DNA of 45,506 bases from Lachnospiraceae bacterium (GCA_017424235.1 JAFPAQ010000094.1:1-45506); one strand, 5' to 3'; shown: positions 35,094 to 43,640, numbered from the stretch's first letter. Made by a program: numbers and translations. Notes: a model not told the origin generated them from the letters alone.

Positions 35094-35462
35094 CTATTTT
35101 TCAGATTTTGATGTATCAAAATTAATAATTAATGTACCAACAAAAACAATTATGACTCCCACAATGTTTTTGAACGTTATCTGATCATTAAAGAACAGTC
35201 GCGCCCATATCATAGACCAAAAAATCGCCATTGACCGGTTAGCATATGCAATTGATAATTCAAATTTTTTAATCATCTGCTGCCAGCAAATAGCATATAT
35301 TCCCAATATAACAAATGTCATTCCAAAGAAAAACAGGGCTTTAATCATGTCGCTTCCCTGTTGTGAGGCTTTCTTTGACATTATGCTTGAAAAAGTGTAT
35401 ATGATTATAACTGCCTGAAGCATGACAATGTTCTTAATTTTCTTTAATAAATCCTTTTTCAT
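35094..35462 (-). CDS. Half-size EamA/SMR-like membrane transporter, first of a pair
   Basis: A 122-residue protein with four predicted helices and the EamA-type second half SIAYANRSMAIFWSMIWARLFF, with NDQITFKNIVGVIIVFVGT following. The usual glutamate before the last helix is replaced by Asn-Asp. With the next gene it probably forms a heterodimer, as such half-size proteins do. The substrate is inferred to be a polyprenyl-phosphate sugar from the neighbouring glycan genes. Its GGAGG site is built from the last codons of the preceding gene, and the ATG follows that gene's TAG by one base, so the two are coupled. Confidence 0.8.
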   Translation of the reverse strand: MKKDLLKKIKNIVMLQAVIIIYTFSSIMSKKASQQGSDMIKALFFFGMTFVILGIYAICWQQMIKKFELSIAYANRSMAIFWSMIWARLFFNDQITFKNIVGVIIVFVGTLIINFDTSKSEK

Positions 35463-35463
35463 A

Positions 35464-36306
35464 CTAGCCTCCTATTGCAATCACATCAGGGTCTAACAGA
35501 TTCTGCTCCTTTAATACCCAGTAGTAATTGTAATCCATGTAAATGTAATAGCCATCTACAAAATTTAACAGGAAGTAATTGTTCTCCTCCATACTGCCCT
35601 CTATCTGCTTTGCGCTTGAAAGAACTACAAAAACACAATATTCATTTCTTGCACACCTTGCAACCTCCGAAGCAATGTATTTATCCGGATCATTTTCCAT
35701 AGCATCATAAAGTTCGCTCTTAAATCCCCATTTTCTCCAGCTAAGCTCCATTATGTTTCTGCCATAAGGTGTCAGGGTATCACCTGAATACTGTCTTATA
35801 AAAGGCAAAAGTTCTGCCGGAAGAACCGCAATTGCCTTATAATTATCCAAACGCAAGGCATCGGCAACATTAATGACCACCTGCGGAAGATGGTATGCAT
35901 TAACTGACTTAAAATGAATTGTATTAGTATAGACCATTTTTCCATTAAGCATTATCACTGCTACAGCTGCCAAAAAACACAAAACCTTAAGCACTTTCTT
36001 TTTTAAACGTATCATCAGTTTTACAACTGCATATACACATACCACGCCAACCGGAAGCGCCCAAAAAACACGATAATATATGTCTTCATCTATTTTCATG
36101 CCTATCCATGCATATAATGGACATATGAAAATTGCTGCTAAAATGACACTAAGATATACAAGGCATATTTTTATATTTTTGTCCTTTTCAACTATCCATA
36201 AAGCAATGATCGCAATAATAAAGATAACAAAGAAGAGCGTTCCATTATTATAATCAGATATATTCTTCAATACCTTACCAAATATGGTTCCAAAATCACT
36301 AATCAT
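35464..36306 (-). CDS. Membrane protein with soluble C-terminal domain, possible second half of a split gene
   Basis: A 280-residue protein with about four helices in the first 125 residues (LFFVIFIIAIIALWIVEKD, YLSVILAAIFICPLYAWIG, ALPVGVVCVYAVVKLMIRL, VLCFLAAVAVIMLNGK) and a soluble, probably extracytoplasmic, domain (about 140-280: AIAVLPAELLPFIRQYSGD, YIASEVARCARN, VFVVLSSAKQIEGS). It has no recognised start-type domain and looks like the C-terminal part of a larger multi-spanning protein whose N-terminal part is the preceding gene. GGTGAT four bases before the ATG could serve as its ribosome-binding site, so it may be translated as a separate subunit. Confidence 0.7.
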   Translation of the reverse strand: MISDFGTIFGKVLKNISDYNNGTLFFVIFIIAIIALWIVEKDKNIKICLVYLSVILAAIFICPLYAWIGMKIDEDIYYRVFWALPVGVVCVYAVVKLMIRLKKKVLKVLCFLAAVAVIMLNGKMVYTNTIHFKSVNAYHLPQVVINVADALRLDNYKAIAVLPAELLPFIRQYSGDTLTPYGRNIMELSWRKWGFKSELYDAMENDPDKYIASEVARCARNEYCVFVVLSSAKQIEGSMEENNYFLLNFVDGYYIYMDYNYYWVLKEQNLLDPDVIAIGG

Positions 36307-36307
36307 A

Positions 36308-36325
36308 TAATCACCATGCTTTCTT
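36308..36325. repeat. 18-base repeat before the second membrane gene (copy 1)
   Basis: On the minus strand AAGAAAGCATGGTGATTA lies just before the ATG at 36306 and includes the probable ribosome-binding site GGTGAT. An identical copy precedes the ATG at 45268. Confidence 0.6.
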
Positions 36326-36346
36326 TAACTCATGTAATACACTAAT

Positions 36347-37405
36347 CTACAATAATAAAAATAGTCCTGCACATATCAGGCATGGCATTAAACAAAGCAT
36401 CATTTTTAACATAATCTTGAAGCTTCGCTTTTTTATTCCAATAATAATGCCTGCTACCCCAACTACAGTAGGAATCACCATAAAAGCTATACTCGTTGCA
36501 AACACTGCCGAAACAATAACACTTACAAACAAAATCCATTCACCCTTTGATACATTCTCTTCAGTCAGATATAACAGGCATAGCAAAAGTGCCGGCATTA
36601 CCATTCCTGCCATAAGACCTTTTCCCTGCCATGTTCTTGTCATGGCAAAAGTCTCTGCAGTATTTAATGATATATTTCCAAAAATGAACCATATATTTAT
36701 CAATATCATAAAAACCGGACAATAGTTCCTGTTTTCCTTTAAAAGCCTTTTAGCGAGCATAGAATAAATGCAGTACATAAACATCAGCCAGACAGGTGCA
36801 AGCACTGAATGGGCTACAATCGCCGGCGCTATCCTGCTGATTTTTGACAGCCAGGCTTGATAAATTGGTGTAGGTGAAAAAGCATGTCTTACATCAAGGT
36901 CATAAATATATCCTGTATAATTGTCTCTAAGATACATTGTATCAAAAGTATTGGTAACTACGGAAGTAGCAACATAATATGCATCATCTCCATCCCAGTA
37001 TTCATAAAAAACCGAGTATCCCATCTGAAATGCTATCATCAAAAAAACAACAAGCCAGAGAGCCTTAACCCACCATGGATTTTCCATACTTTTCTTTATA
37101 TTTACAAACATTTCCCGGAGACATTTTTTTCCGGATATTATGGCAAAAATCAATAAAAATATTGTTATTGCTGAATAAACACATACCAGCAACGTGAAAC
37201 TCTTCTTTAAAAGAATAAATGGTAAACTCGCTATCTCAAAAACAAAAAAAGACAAAAACCACCCACATGTATAAATACATGCAGGTGTCTTTTTATCTTT
37301 ACTCATATATTTTACAGGAATCAGTCCAAGTATAAATGGAACAACTAAAACCAGATTAAGCAAAAGTCCCCATTTTATTAACATACGCAATATATATTCC
37401 TCCAT
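36347..37405 (-). CDS. Multi-spanning membrane protein (DUF6077-like, possible GT-C enzyme), possible first half of a split gene
   Basis: A 352-residue protein with about nine hydrophobic segments. An acidic external loop (YEYWDGDDAYYVATSVV, near residues 132-148) and a following HAFSPTPIYQAWLSKI segment resemble the Asp-containing first loop of GT-C glycosyltransferases and DUF6077 proteins. It ends abruptly within a hydrophobic run (CLICAGLFLLL), and the next gene starts with a membrane segment in another frame 40 bases later. The assigned ATG has a weak site. A TTG five codons later has GGAGG at ideal spacing and is an alternative start. A role in adding sugars from polyprenyl-phosphate donors outside the cell is inferred. 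Confidence 0.65.
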   Translation of the reverse strand: MEEYILRMLIKWGLLLNLVLVVPFILGLIPVKYMSKDKKTPACIYTCGWFLSFFVFEIASLPFILLKKSFTLLVCVYSAITIFLLIFAIISGKKCLREMFVNIKKSMENPWWVKALWLVVFLMIAFQMGYSVFYEYWDGDDAYYVATSVVTNTFDTMYLRDNYTGYIYDLDVRHAFSPTPIYQAWLSKISRIAPAIVAHSVLAPVWLMFMYCIYSMLAKRLLKENRNYCPVFMILINIWFIFGNISLNTAETFAMTRTWQGKGLMAGMVMPALLLCLLYLTEENVSKGEWILFVSVIVSAVFATSIAFMVIPTVVGVAGIIIGIKKRSFKIMLKMMLCLMPCLICAGLFLLL

Positions 37406-37578
37406 TAATCTGCATTTTTCTTCATATTTTCAAGCTTTAGAGACACAGCTTGTGCAGGTGCATAAGCAAATCTAATGCTGTAAATCCTCTTTCTATATTT
37501 TCAGGCTCATTATATGGTCTGACACGATGTACAAGTGGTTTTAATATAATACTCACTAAAATCTAAATTCCCATAAAC
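37406..37578 (-). pseudogene. Decayed coding remnant between SGNH and membrane genes
   Basis: Directly after the SGNH stop codon the minus strand reads as protein-like sequence only by changing frame. It starts GNLDFSEYYIK in one frame, continues as PLVHRVRPYNEPENIERGFT in a second frame (open for about 38 codons), and returns to the first frame as IRFAYAPAQAVSLKLENMKK up to a TAA that overlaps the next ATG. Two compensating frame changes in about 57 codons suggest the C-terminal end of a lost gene. The parent family was not recognised. Confidence 0.5.
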
Positions 37579-38778
37579 CTATTTTTGACTAAAGTATAAT
37601 GACAGTTCTGCGGCTATATGCTCACCAAGAACACGGCTTCCTTCGTCATTAGGATGTAAAGAATCATATAAAAAACCATCTGCTATCAGATCATCTGTAG
37701 TATCCATAAATCCTGTGCCATATAAATCTATTACATTAAATCCATATTCAGCTGCCATATCCTTCATTACTTTTACATAATCACCAAGTGATGGCTGGCC
37801 ATTATAATCAGAATAGGTTGCATAGGATGTTCTCTCTACATTATAAGGTGTTACAAAGAAAATCTCTTTGTCAGAATAGTATTCCTGAAGCTGTTTCATA
37901 AAATATCTAAGCGTTCCACAATAACCTGCACTACTCAGACTGTCCTTTGGATTTCCAAATCTCTTGTTTTCTGCTTCAACAATATAATCATTAATGCCTG
38001 CAAATACAACTATTATATCTGACTCATTGTTAGTTACATTGTCAAAATTCATGCAAAGAGAAAGCTCCTCACCACCATAAACCGAAAACATTCTTCCGCC
38101 TTTTCCATGATTAAGAGTTCTGTTAAAATTCAAATACATATCTGTGTAATGTACATAACTGATATACATACCACTTAAATCCTTTGAACTTGTAATTCCT
38201 TCTGTTATACTGTCACCTATAAAAACAATATTTTTAGTACTAAAATCAAATGAATTATTGGCAATTATCTCTTTATCAACCTTATTTATCTTATCCATCT
38301 TTGCTTTTGAATTCTTTTGTTTATAAATGCTGTCTCTTAGCTTTTTATAATTTGCTTGATTTTCCCGGCGTGCCTTCTTTTCACCTTCTGTAAGACCGGC
38401 TATTTCATTCTTTTTGTTATCTGCCTGCTGACTTTCTTCTTCATTTCCACTTGTATCCTGCTGTGTAGCTTCTGATGCTGTACCTTCTAATGATGTACTT
38501 TCTTCTTCAGTTTCAGAACTTCCCAAATCAGAGTTTTCTGTTATCTGACCTTCTTCAGTACTCTCAGCTAAGTTCATCATTTCACTATCTCTAACAATAA
38601 TTGCCTCTTCATCCTCCTGTAGTGATTCAGAAATGACGGTTCCTCTGCAACACTCACATTCACAGGTACAGCCTTCTTTTCCACAACCGTTATTAGCAGT
38701 CTGTTTTACCATACTGCTACATCCATTTACTAATAAAGCGGCAGCAACTGTCAATGCAACAACCTTTTTCCTTTTCAT
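37579..38778 (-). CDS. SGNH/GDSL hydrolase lipoprotein (possible glycan esterase)
   Basis: A 399-residue protein from the ATG at 38778, chosen because GGAGG lies five bases upstream; a longer frame adds nine residues with no site. The signal peptide ends in a lipobox (LLVNGC), so it is probably a lipoprotein. A cysteine cluster (CGKEGCTCECECC) follows at once, then an acidic Ser/Thr-rich linker (about 60-135). The SGNH domain has FIGDSITEG (block I), GKGGRMF (block II), FAGINDY (block III) and DSLHPND (block V). Such enzymes add or remove O-acetyl groups on glycans. The cysteine cluster is unusual and could bind metal or crosslink. Confidence 0.9.
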   Translation of the reverse strand: MKRKKVVALTVAAALLVNGCSSMVKQTANNGCGKEGCTCECECCRGTVISESLQEDEEAIIVRDSEMMNLAESTEEGQITENSDLGSSETEEESTSLEGTASEATQQDTSGNEEESQQADNKKNEIAGLTEGEKKARRENQANYKKLRDSIYKQKNSKAKMDKINKVDKEIIANNSFDFSTKNIVFIGDSITEGITSSKDLSGMYISYVHYTDMYLNFNRTLNHGKGGRMFSVYGGEELSLCMNFDNVTNNESDIIVVFAGINDYIVEAENKRFGNPKDSLSSAGYCGTLRYFMKQLQEYYSDKEIFFVTPYNVERTSYATYSDYNGQPSLGDYVKVMKDMAAEYGFNVIDLYGTGFMDTTDDLIADGFLYDSLHPNDEGSRVLGEHIAAELSLYFSQK

Positions 38779-38846
38779 AATGCCTCCATCTTGATTATGT
38801 ATCATTTCAATTATTTTCAGTTTAAAGAATATGTGGTCAGACTCTT

Positions 38847-39761
38847 TTATCTGGCGTTTTTTAGATTCTTAAGACATTGTGCTTCCAAAAAACGATTATC
38901 AGACATATAAAATTCTTCCAGTTCTTTTCGTCTGTCATCAAGAAGCTCATGCTTAGCCATAAGATTTCCCGGATGAAACATAAGCTCAAGGTTCTTATTT
39001 TTCATTTCAGAATATTTTTTATAGCAATCAAGCAATGCAGTTACAATATCTTCTTTCATTTCGCAGGTAAAGAATATACCAAAGAATACCGGTATGTCAA
39101 ATCCTTCCTTAAGCAGCTTTCTCTTGCAGCTAATTGAATGTATTTTTAAAATAATCCATTTTATCCAGTTTACAAAAGGTACTTTAGTAATCATTCCTTT
39201 TGTATGTATCAGCGGATAAAGGGGATCTACAGGAATTCTTATTTGGGATATACTTATATTATTATTTTCCAAATCATTTTTGGATTCTTCAAGTACCTCC
39301 ATAAGACATTCAAAGGCAATAGGAATAATATGATAATGCTGGTGAGAATCTATGGCTGTTATATTAAAATCATATTCTGTAGTTACCATTTCCAATTGTG
39401 CTTTGATTTCAGCTTTTAATTCTGCTTTTAAGCTTTTTCTCGAATCCCCAAACTTAGTATAACTCCATATAAGTAATTTAACAAATGATTTATCAAAATA
39501 TCCCTTATCATCAACAAGATGTCTTACTTTTTCAATATCCGACAAAGGTCTGCCTTCAACAAAATTCAAATGAAGAACCCTTCTTATCTTTCCATTTTTA
39601 TCAAATGTGTTTAAAATCTCTAATGCCTTGCCCGGTTCTTTTACATTGGGAATAACACTTATACTGTTTAATACACCCTGAGTGTTACAGTCAAGAATCT
39701 TAACACACTGCTCATATGTAACACCATAATCATCTGCATGATAAAATATTTTTGTATTCAT
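38847..39761 (-). CDS. ChbG/YdjC/HpnK-family deacetylase
   Basis: A 304-residue protein with the family's metal-binding pattern: YHADDYGVT at residues 7-15 (His and two Asp), LHLNFVEGRP with His near 63, and DSHQHYHIIP near 137. These enzymes remove acetyl groups from N-acetylated sugars such as diacetylchitobiose or lipid-linked sugars. Here the substrate is probably a GlcNAc-type sugar of the wall polymer. AGAGG before the ATG supports the start. It follows the tandem terminators after tagA and is first in the gene run to 34.7 kb; I could not find its promoter. Confidence 0.88.
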   Translation of the reverse strand: MNTKIFYHADDYGVTYEQCVKILDCNTQGVLNSISVIPNVKEPGKALEILNTFDKNGKIRRVLHLNFVEGRPLSDIEKVRHLVDDKGYFDKSFVKLLIWSYTKFGDSRKSLKAELKAEIKAQLEMVTTEYDFNITAIDSHQHYHIIPIAFECLMEVLEESKNDLENNNISISQIRIPVDPLYPLIHTKGMITKVPFVNWIKWIILKIHSISCKRKLLKEGFDIPVFFGIFFTCEMKEDIVTALLDCYKKYSEMKNKNLELMFHPGNLMAKHELLDDRRKELEEFYMSDNRFLEAQCLKNLKNAR

Positions 39762-39772
39762 ACTTACCTCTT

Positions 39773-39801
39773 AAAAAAAATCGGATGCCAGCGCATCCGA
39801 T
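39773..39801 (-). terminator. Intrinsic terminator, distal of a tandem pair
   Basis: On the minus strand ATCGGATGC and GCATCCGAT form a 9-base perfect stem with a 4-base loop, followed by eight T (39773-39780). It ends the tagA transcript about 70 bases after its stop codon. Confidence 0.88.
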
Positions 39802-39841
39802 ATTCACACTACACTGTCGCAATTTCCTATCCTTTAAAATA

Positions 39842-39870
39842 ATAGGTTGGAAGTTTTACTCCCAACCTAC
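39842..39870 (-). terminator. Intrinsic terminator, proximal of a tandem pair
   Basis: On the minus strand TAGGTTGGGAG and CTTCCAACCTA form an 11-base stem (one G-U pair) around TAAAA, followed by TTATTTTA. It is directly after the tagA stop codon and about 40 bases ahead of the second terminator. Confidence 0.75.
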
Positions 39871-39875
39871 GATAG

Positions 39876-40670
39876 TCACTTGTTATTTTTTTCTTTTCTT
39901 ATCAATTTCAGAAATTTGATATTAGTTGTAATATATCTGTTCCACAATCTCATAGGATCCTGTAAAAGTCTGTAAAACCATTCAAGAGAAAGAGCCTGCA
40001 TCCACTTGGGTGCTCTTTTAATATATCCGGCAAAGTAGTCAAAGCCTGCACCAACACCCAGCATTACTGCATTTATCTTATTGCGATGCTCATACATCCA
40101 TCTCTCCTGCTTAGGTGCTCCCAAACCGACCCATACAAAATCTGCATTGGCACTGTTTATCATTTCTATTATCTTTCGGTCTTCTTCTTCCGTAAGTGGT
40201 CTAAAAGGCGGTGAATACATACCTGCAATCGTCATGCCCGGATAATCACGCTCAAGCGCTCTTCTCATATCATATATTGTATTCTGTGTAGAACCATAGA
40301 AAAAATGTCTGTATCCTTTTTCTTTTGAAATCATAAACATTTCTTTCATCAAATCAGGACCTGTAACTCTTTTAGCATTTTCAAAGCCTTTTTTTCTGCT
40401 GTAAATAGATAATGGTGCGCCATCAGGTAAAGCCATTGCCGCTTCGTTTTGAATTTTTCTATAGGATTCATCCTCATAAGACATTACTGTAGTATGAACA
40501 TTCGACACACATATATAATTACCTCTCATTTCCTCCAAATGAGAGTCAATATATTCTAATGTACTTTGCATATCTGTGACATTTATTCTTGTTTTTAAAA
40601 TCTCACAATATTGTAACTCATCATACATACTTATAACATTTTCATCCTTCAAACTTATTACACTTTCCAT
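39876..40670 (-). CDS. tagA: WecG/TagA/CpsF family glycosyltransferase
   Basis: A 264-residue protein of typical length. Diagnostic motifs are ALPDGAPLSIYSRKKG near residue 79, HFFYGSTQ, VWVGLGAPKQERWMYEHR near 178 and GVGAGFDYFAGYIKRAPKWMQ near 204, with the basic/aromatic C-terminus that contacts membrane lipid. TagA adds ManNAc to GlcNAc-diphospho-undecaprenol, and relatives add other hexosamines or uronic acids as the second sugar of wall polymers. The Shine-Dalgarno is weak (GAAG). It has its own promoter and tandem terminators, so it is a single-gene unit after the sugar-1-phosphate transferase at 40.9 kb, whose product could be its acceptor. Confidence 0.93.
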   Translation of the reverse strand: MESVISLKDENVISMYDELQYCEILKTRINVTDMQSTLEYIDSHLEEMRGNYICVSNVHTTVMSYEDESYRKIQNEAAMALPDGAPLSIYSRKKGFENAKRVTGPDLMKEMFMISKEKGYRHFFYGSTQNTIYDMRRALERDYPGMTIAGMYSPPFRPLTEEEDRKIIEMINSANADFVWVGLGAPKQERWMYEHRNKINAVMLGVGAGFDYFAGYIKRAPKWMQALSLEWFYRLLQDPMRLWNRYITTNIKFLKLIRKEKNNK

Positions 40671-40737
40671 GTTACTTCTTTATTTATCAATACACTATCG
40701 CACTATCACTCTTTAGTATTATAAATATTCCCCCATT

Positions 40738-40767
40738 TATATATTATATACCGTCCCCAACTGTCAA
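40738..40767 (-). promoter_or_regulatory. Promoter of tagA
   Basis: On the minus strand a perfect -35 TTGACA (40762-40767) is followed 18 bases later by TATATA (40738-40743) within a TATATAATATATAAA run that offers several -10 registers. It lies between the upstream terminator and the tagA ATG. Confidence 0.6.
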
Positions 40768-40842
40768 CGACTACACGATTATATCACTTTTATACCAGCA
40801 ACGTCAACCTTTGAGCCAAAATAGTACGCACTAACGCACAAA

Positions 40843-40874
40843 AAAAGAAGGTCTGAAGCTAAAGACCTTCTTTT
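40843..40874 (-). terminator. Intrinsic terminator after the 40.9 kb sugar-1-phosphate transferase
   Basis: AAAAGAAGGTCT and AGACCTTCTTTT form a perfect 12-base stem with an 8-base loop. On the minus strand it ends in TTCTTTTTTTG. It starts 16 bases after the stop codon of the upstream gene. Confidence 0.9.
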
Positions 40875-40889
40875 AAATACAGGCATATA

Positions 40890-42317
40890 TCATTTAGATC
40901 CTTTTCTCGCAAGAACTGTATAAACAGTCATGAAAAGTATCTTAAAATCAAGTCCTAATGACCAGTTGTCAATATATTCCAAATCAAGCTTTACAATTTC
41001 TTCAAAATCCTGAATATCACTTCTTCCACTTACCTGCCACATACCTGTAAGACCTGGAGTTATACTCATTCTTCTACGATAATATCCGTTATATTTTTCA
41101 AACTCATCCACTGTTGGCGGACGTGTTCCCACAAGACTCATATCACCAAGTAAAATGTTCAAAAACTGCGGAGTCTCATCAATACTTGTTTTTCTGATAA
41201 AATCTCCCACCTTTGTAACTCGTGGATCAGATTCCATCTTGAACATAAGACCCTTTACTTCATTCTGGCTCTCAAGTTCTTTTTTGCGTTCCTCTGCATC
41301 TATATACATCGAACGGAACTTCCATATCTTAAATCGACGTCCATTCTTACCAATACGCACCTGAGAGAAAAATACAGGTCCGGGCGAATCAATCTTTATT
41401 GCCAGAGCAACAAAAGGAGTTATTATAGCTGTAAGTATAAGTCCTACTAACGCACCAACTATATCAATAAGTCTCTTTATAAGCAAACGTCTTGAATCCA
41501 TTGTTCTAAGACTAAAAGATATTACACTATATCCGGCAAGCTTCTGTGCATATGTATTTGGATTTGCCCTGCTGAAAAGATCAACATTGTAATGGCATGT
41601 AAGTCCCATCTCCTCAATCTTTTCAACCATATCCCTTATTTCAATCATAGGAACACCTGGAAGACAGATAAACACCTCATCTACCATCATCTGAACCAAT
41701 GTATCATAAAGAGTGTCCTTTGAAGCTACCACAGGAACATCCTGAATGGTATCACCTACGCGGTCTTTATCATAAATAGATGCTGCTGTAATCTCATAAT
41801 ACCATTCTTTTCCATTAATCAGATTCTTAACAACATCGTCAGCCATTACATCACGTGTAATTACCATCATCTTAGTATTTCCGGCACTATTGCGGTAGAA
41901 CGACCACATAAATTTCTTAAGTGCCATATGACTGCAATACGTAATTATAACATTATTAATTGCAAAAAGTACATAAAGCCATCTCGAAAAATCATGTGCC
42001 TGCTGTGTAAGATAAAGCACTATTACAAGACCAACCAGCAAAATAGCAGTGTATCTTACTGTATAATACAGCTCCTGATACCATCCACGATAGAAGAAAT
42101 TTCTATTCGCATCAAGCAGAAGGCTGTATAAAAGACTAAGTACAATTATGTATGCACCTACCATGAGATGAAACTGCTGCATTGGCAGAATCTCATAATT
42201 AATAATGTAAAATCTTATGAATATTGCCAGAGCGTATGCAATACTTACACTGACAATATCCGTAAATAGAACACTGTATGTTTCTATCATACGTTTTTTT
42301 CTTCTCACATTTTCCAT
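40890..42317 (-). CDS. Exopolysaccharide polyprenyl sugar-1-phosphate transferase (CpsE/WbaP type)
   Basis: A 475-residue protein with four N-terminal helices (about 12-130), a soluble middle domain with MMVITRDVMADDVV (about 145-255), a membrane re-entry helix (about 285-310) and the sugar-transferase domain. Its motifs are KIWKFRSMYIDAE, DETPQFLNILLGDMSLVGTRPP, TPGLTGMWQVSGRSD and LDLEYIDNWS. It starts a lipid-linked chain by moving a sugar-1-phosphate to undecaprenyl phosphate. GAGGG seven bases before the ATG supports the start. It has its own extended -10 promoter and terminator. The presence of a second such enzyme at 10.1 kb suggests two polymers or two initiating sugars. Confidence 0.94.
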   Translation of the reverse strand: MENVRRKKRMIETYSVLFTDIVSVSIAYALAIFIRFYIINYEILPMQQFHLMVGAYIIVLSLLYSLLLDANRNFFYRGWYQELYYTVRYTAILLVGLVIVLYLTQQAHDFSRWLYVLFAINNVIITYCSHMALKKFMWSFYRNSAGNTKMMVITRDVMADDVVKNLINGKEWYYEITAASIYDKDRVGDTIQDVPVVASKDTLYDTLVQMMVDEVFICLPGVPMIEIRDMVEKIEEMGLTCHYNVDLFSRANPNTYAQKLAGYSVISFSLRTMDSRRLLIKRLIDIVGALVGLILTAIITPFVALAIKIDSPGPVFFSQVRIGKNGRRFKIWKFRSMYIDAEERKKELESQNEVKGLMFKMESDPRVTKVGDFIRKTSIDETPQFLNILLGDMSLVGTRPPTVDEFEKYNGYYRRRMSITPGLTGMWQVSGRSDIQDFEEIVKLDLEYIDNWSLGLDFKILFMTVYTVLARKGSK

Positions 42318-42372
42318 TACGTTCCCTCAAATCTAAAAGTATTAAATTTTTATTAAATAAACCACGACAAGC

Positions 42373-42402
42373 ATTATAACATGAACATATAAGCAAAGTA
42401 AA
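42373..42402 (-). promoter_or_regulatory. Promoter of the 40.9 kb sugar-1-phosphate transferase
   Basis: On the minus strand a perfect -10 TATAAT (42373-42378) with TGT before it (extended -10) lies 18 bases after TTTACT (42397-42402). The leader to the ATG is about 50 bases. Confidence 0.7.
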
Positions 42403-42427
42403 GTCATCATTTTAGCTGCCTGAAAAC

Positions 42428-42468
42428 TTTGGTAAATAGTGTGTTCAAATACCTATTATTTTACCAAA
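42428..42468 (-). terminator. Possible weak terminator after the GT4 gene
   Basis: TTTGGTAAAATA and TATTTACCAAA can pair over about 11 bases with one bulge around an 18-base loop, overlapping the GT4 stop codon and followed by GTTTTC. The stem is AT-rich, so efficiency is doubtful. Confidence 0.3.
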
Positions 42469-43640
42469 CTCTCCCAATATTTCACAATAATTTCATCCCA
42501 CGAAAACCTCTTTGCATTAATAAATCCTTTTTGCACAAGAGTATTGTATGTTTGCATGTCATTAAGCAGTTTTGATATTTCAACTCCAACACTCTTTGAA
42601 TCATCAGGATTTACCAGAACTGCCGCATCTCCTACAACCTCCGGCAATGAACTGTTACCCGAACAGATTACAGGAGTTCCAAGCTGCATAGCCTCAACCG
42701 GCGGAAATCCAAAACCTTCTATTAATGAAAGGAAAAGAAAAATTTTTGCCTCAGCTATAAGCTTATAAAATTCCTCATTGGACTCAATATATTTAATAAA
42801 AGTAATTTTATCAAGAATCTTTTTGTCAGGCACCTGTTTAAGCTCCTGGTTAGCAATATCCTCAAGTCCACCAATACCTACAATTTTAAGTGGTAATGGT
42901 TCGTTTTCCATTTTGCAATATTCAACATAGGCATCAATTATACCTGCAGCATTCTTGTGTGGAAGTGTTGAAGTCACCGATATGATGTAATCCTTTTTTT
43001 CTTCAAAATTGTCACAAATATATTTATCACAATTTTTTATCCCATTATAACCATTGTTAATAACTGTAATTTTATCCGAAACATCACCTGCATACTTTAA
43101 AATATCTTTTTTTGATGCCTCAGATATAGTTATAACCTTATCTGCCTTTCTTGCCGAAGCTTTAAGTCTCCACATTATATAAAAATTTTCAAATCTGCCA
43201 AGCACCCCTGGAAAATTCTCATCATAAAAAAATGGTATCATGTCATGAATTATTACCTGTTCTTTTGTAAGATGAAGCATTGATGCATATCCTCTTGGAT
43301 ACAGTATCTTTTCGGCGTTAAGCTTCTTTGCCAATATTGAAACTTCAAAAAGTTCCCATAAAATGCAGGTAATTTTGTCTAATGGGTTTTTATTTATCTC
43401 ACGAAACTCAACTCCGTCAATATCAAAATCCTTCCTGTTTTTACTGTTTCCAAGTACAACTATCCTTTTTTGTTCGCTTTTATCAAGAGTTTTGATATAT
43501 GCTGAAAGATTTCTTGTAAGATTAAGTGCAAGATTGTATATTCCAATACTCTTACCTGCACCTTTAACAAGCTTAAAGCAGTCTATGACAATAGGTCTGT
43601 CAGTATTTTTCATACTTATTACCATACCCTTTCTTCTCAT
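42456..43640 (-). CDS. Family 4 glycosyltransferase
   Basis: About 385-394 residues. The C-terminal Rossmann domain holds the GT4 signature FLFLSLIEGFGFPPVEAMQ with the E-x7-E pair, and then LGTPVICSGNSSLPEVVGDAA. The N-terminal domain opens with VIDCFKLVKGAGKSIGIYN, common in mannosyl- or rhamnosyltransferases of this retaining family. HDMIPFFYDENF is the conserved His-Asp segment. Sugar specificity is unknown. The start is uncertain: three ATGs lie within 10 codons (43640, 43625, 43613) and none has an ideal site. It lies 42 bases after the DPM-like GT2 gene in the same unit. Confidence 0.9.
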   Translation of the reverse strand: MRRKGMVISMKNTDRPIVIDCFKLVKGAGKSIGIYNLALNLTRNLSAYIKTLDKSEQKRIVVLGNSKNRKDFDIDGVEFREINKNPLDKITCILWELFEVSILAKKLNAEKILYPRGYASMLHLTKEQVIIHDMIPFFYDENFPGVLGRFENFYIMWRLKASARKADKVITISEASKKDILKYAGDVSDKITVINNGYNGIKNCDKYICDNFEEKKDYIISVTSTLPHKNAAGIIDAYVEYCKMENEPLPLKIVGIGGLEDIANQELKQVPDKKILDKITFIKYIESNEEFYKLIAEAKIFLFLSLIEGFGFPPVEAMQLGTPVICSGNSSLPEVVGDAAVLVNPDDSKSVGVEISKLLNDMQTYNTLVQKGFINAKRFSWDEIIVKYWESLVK

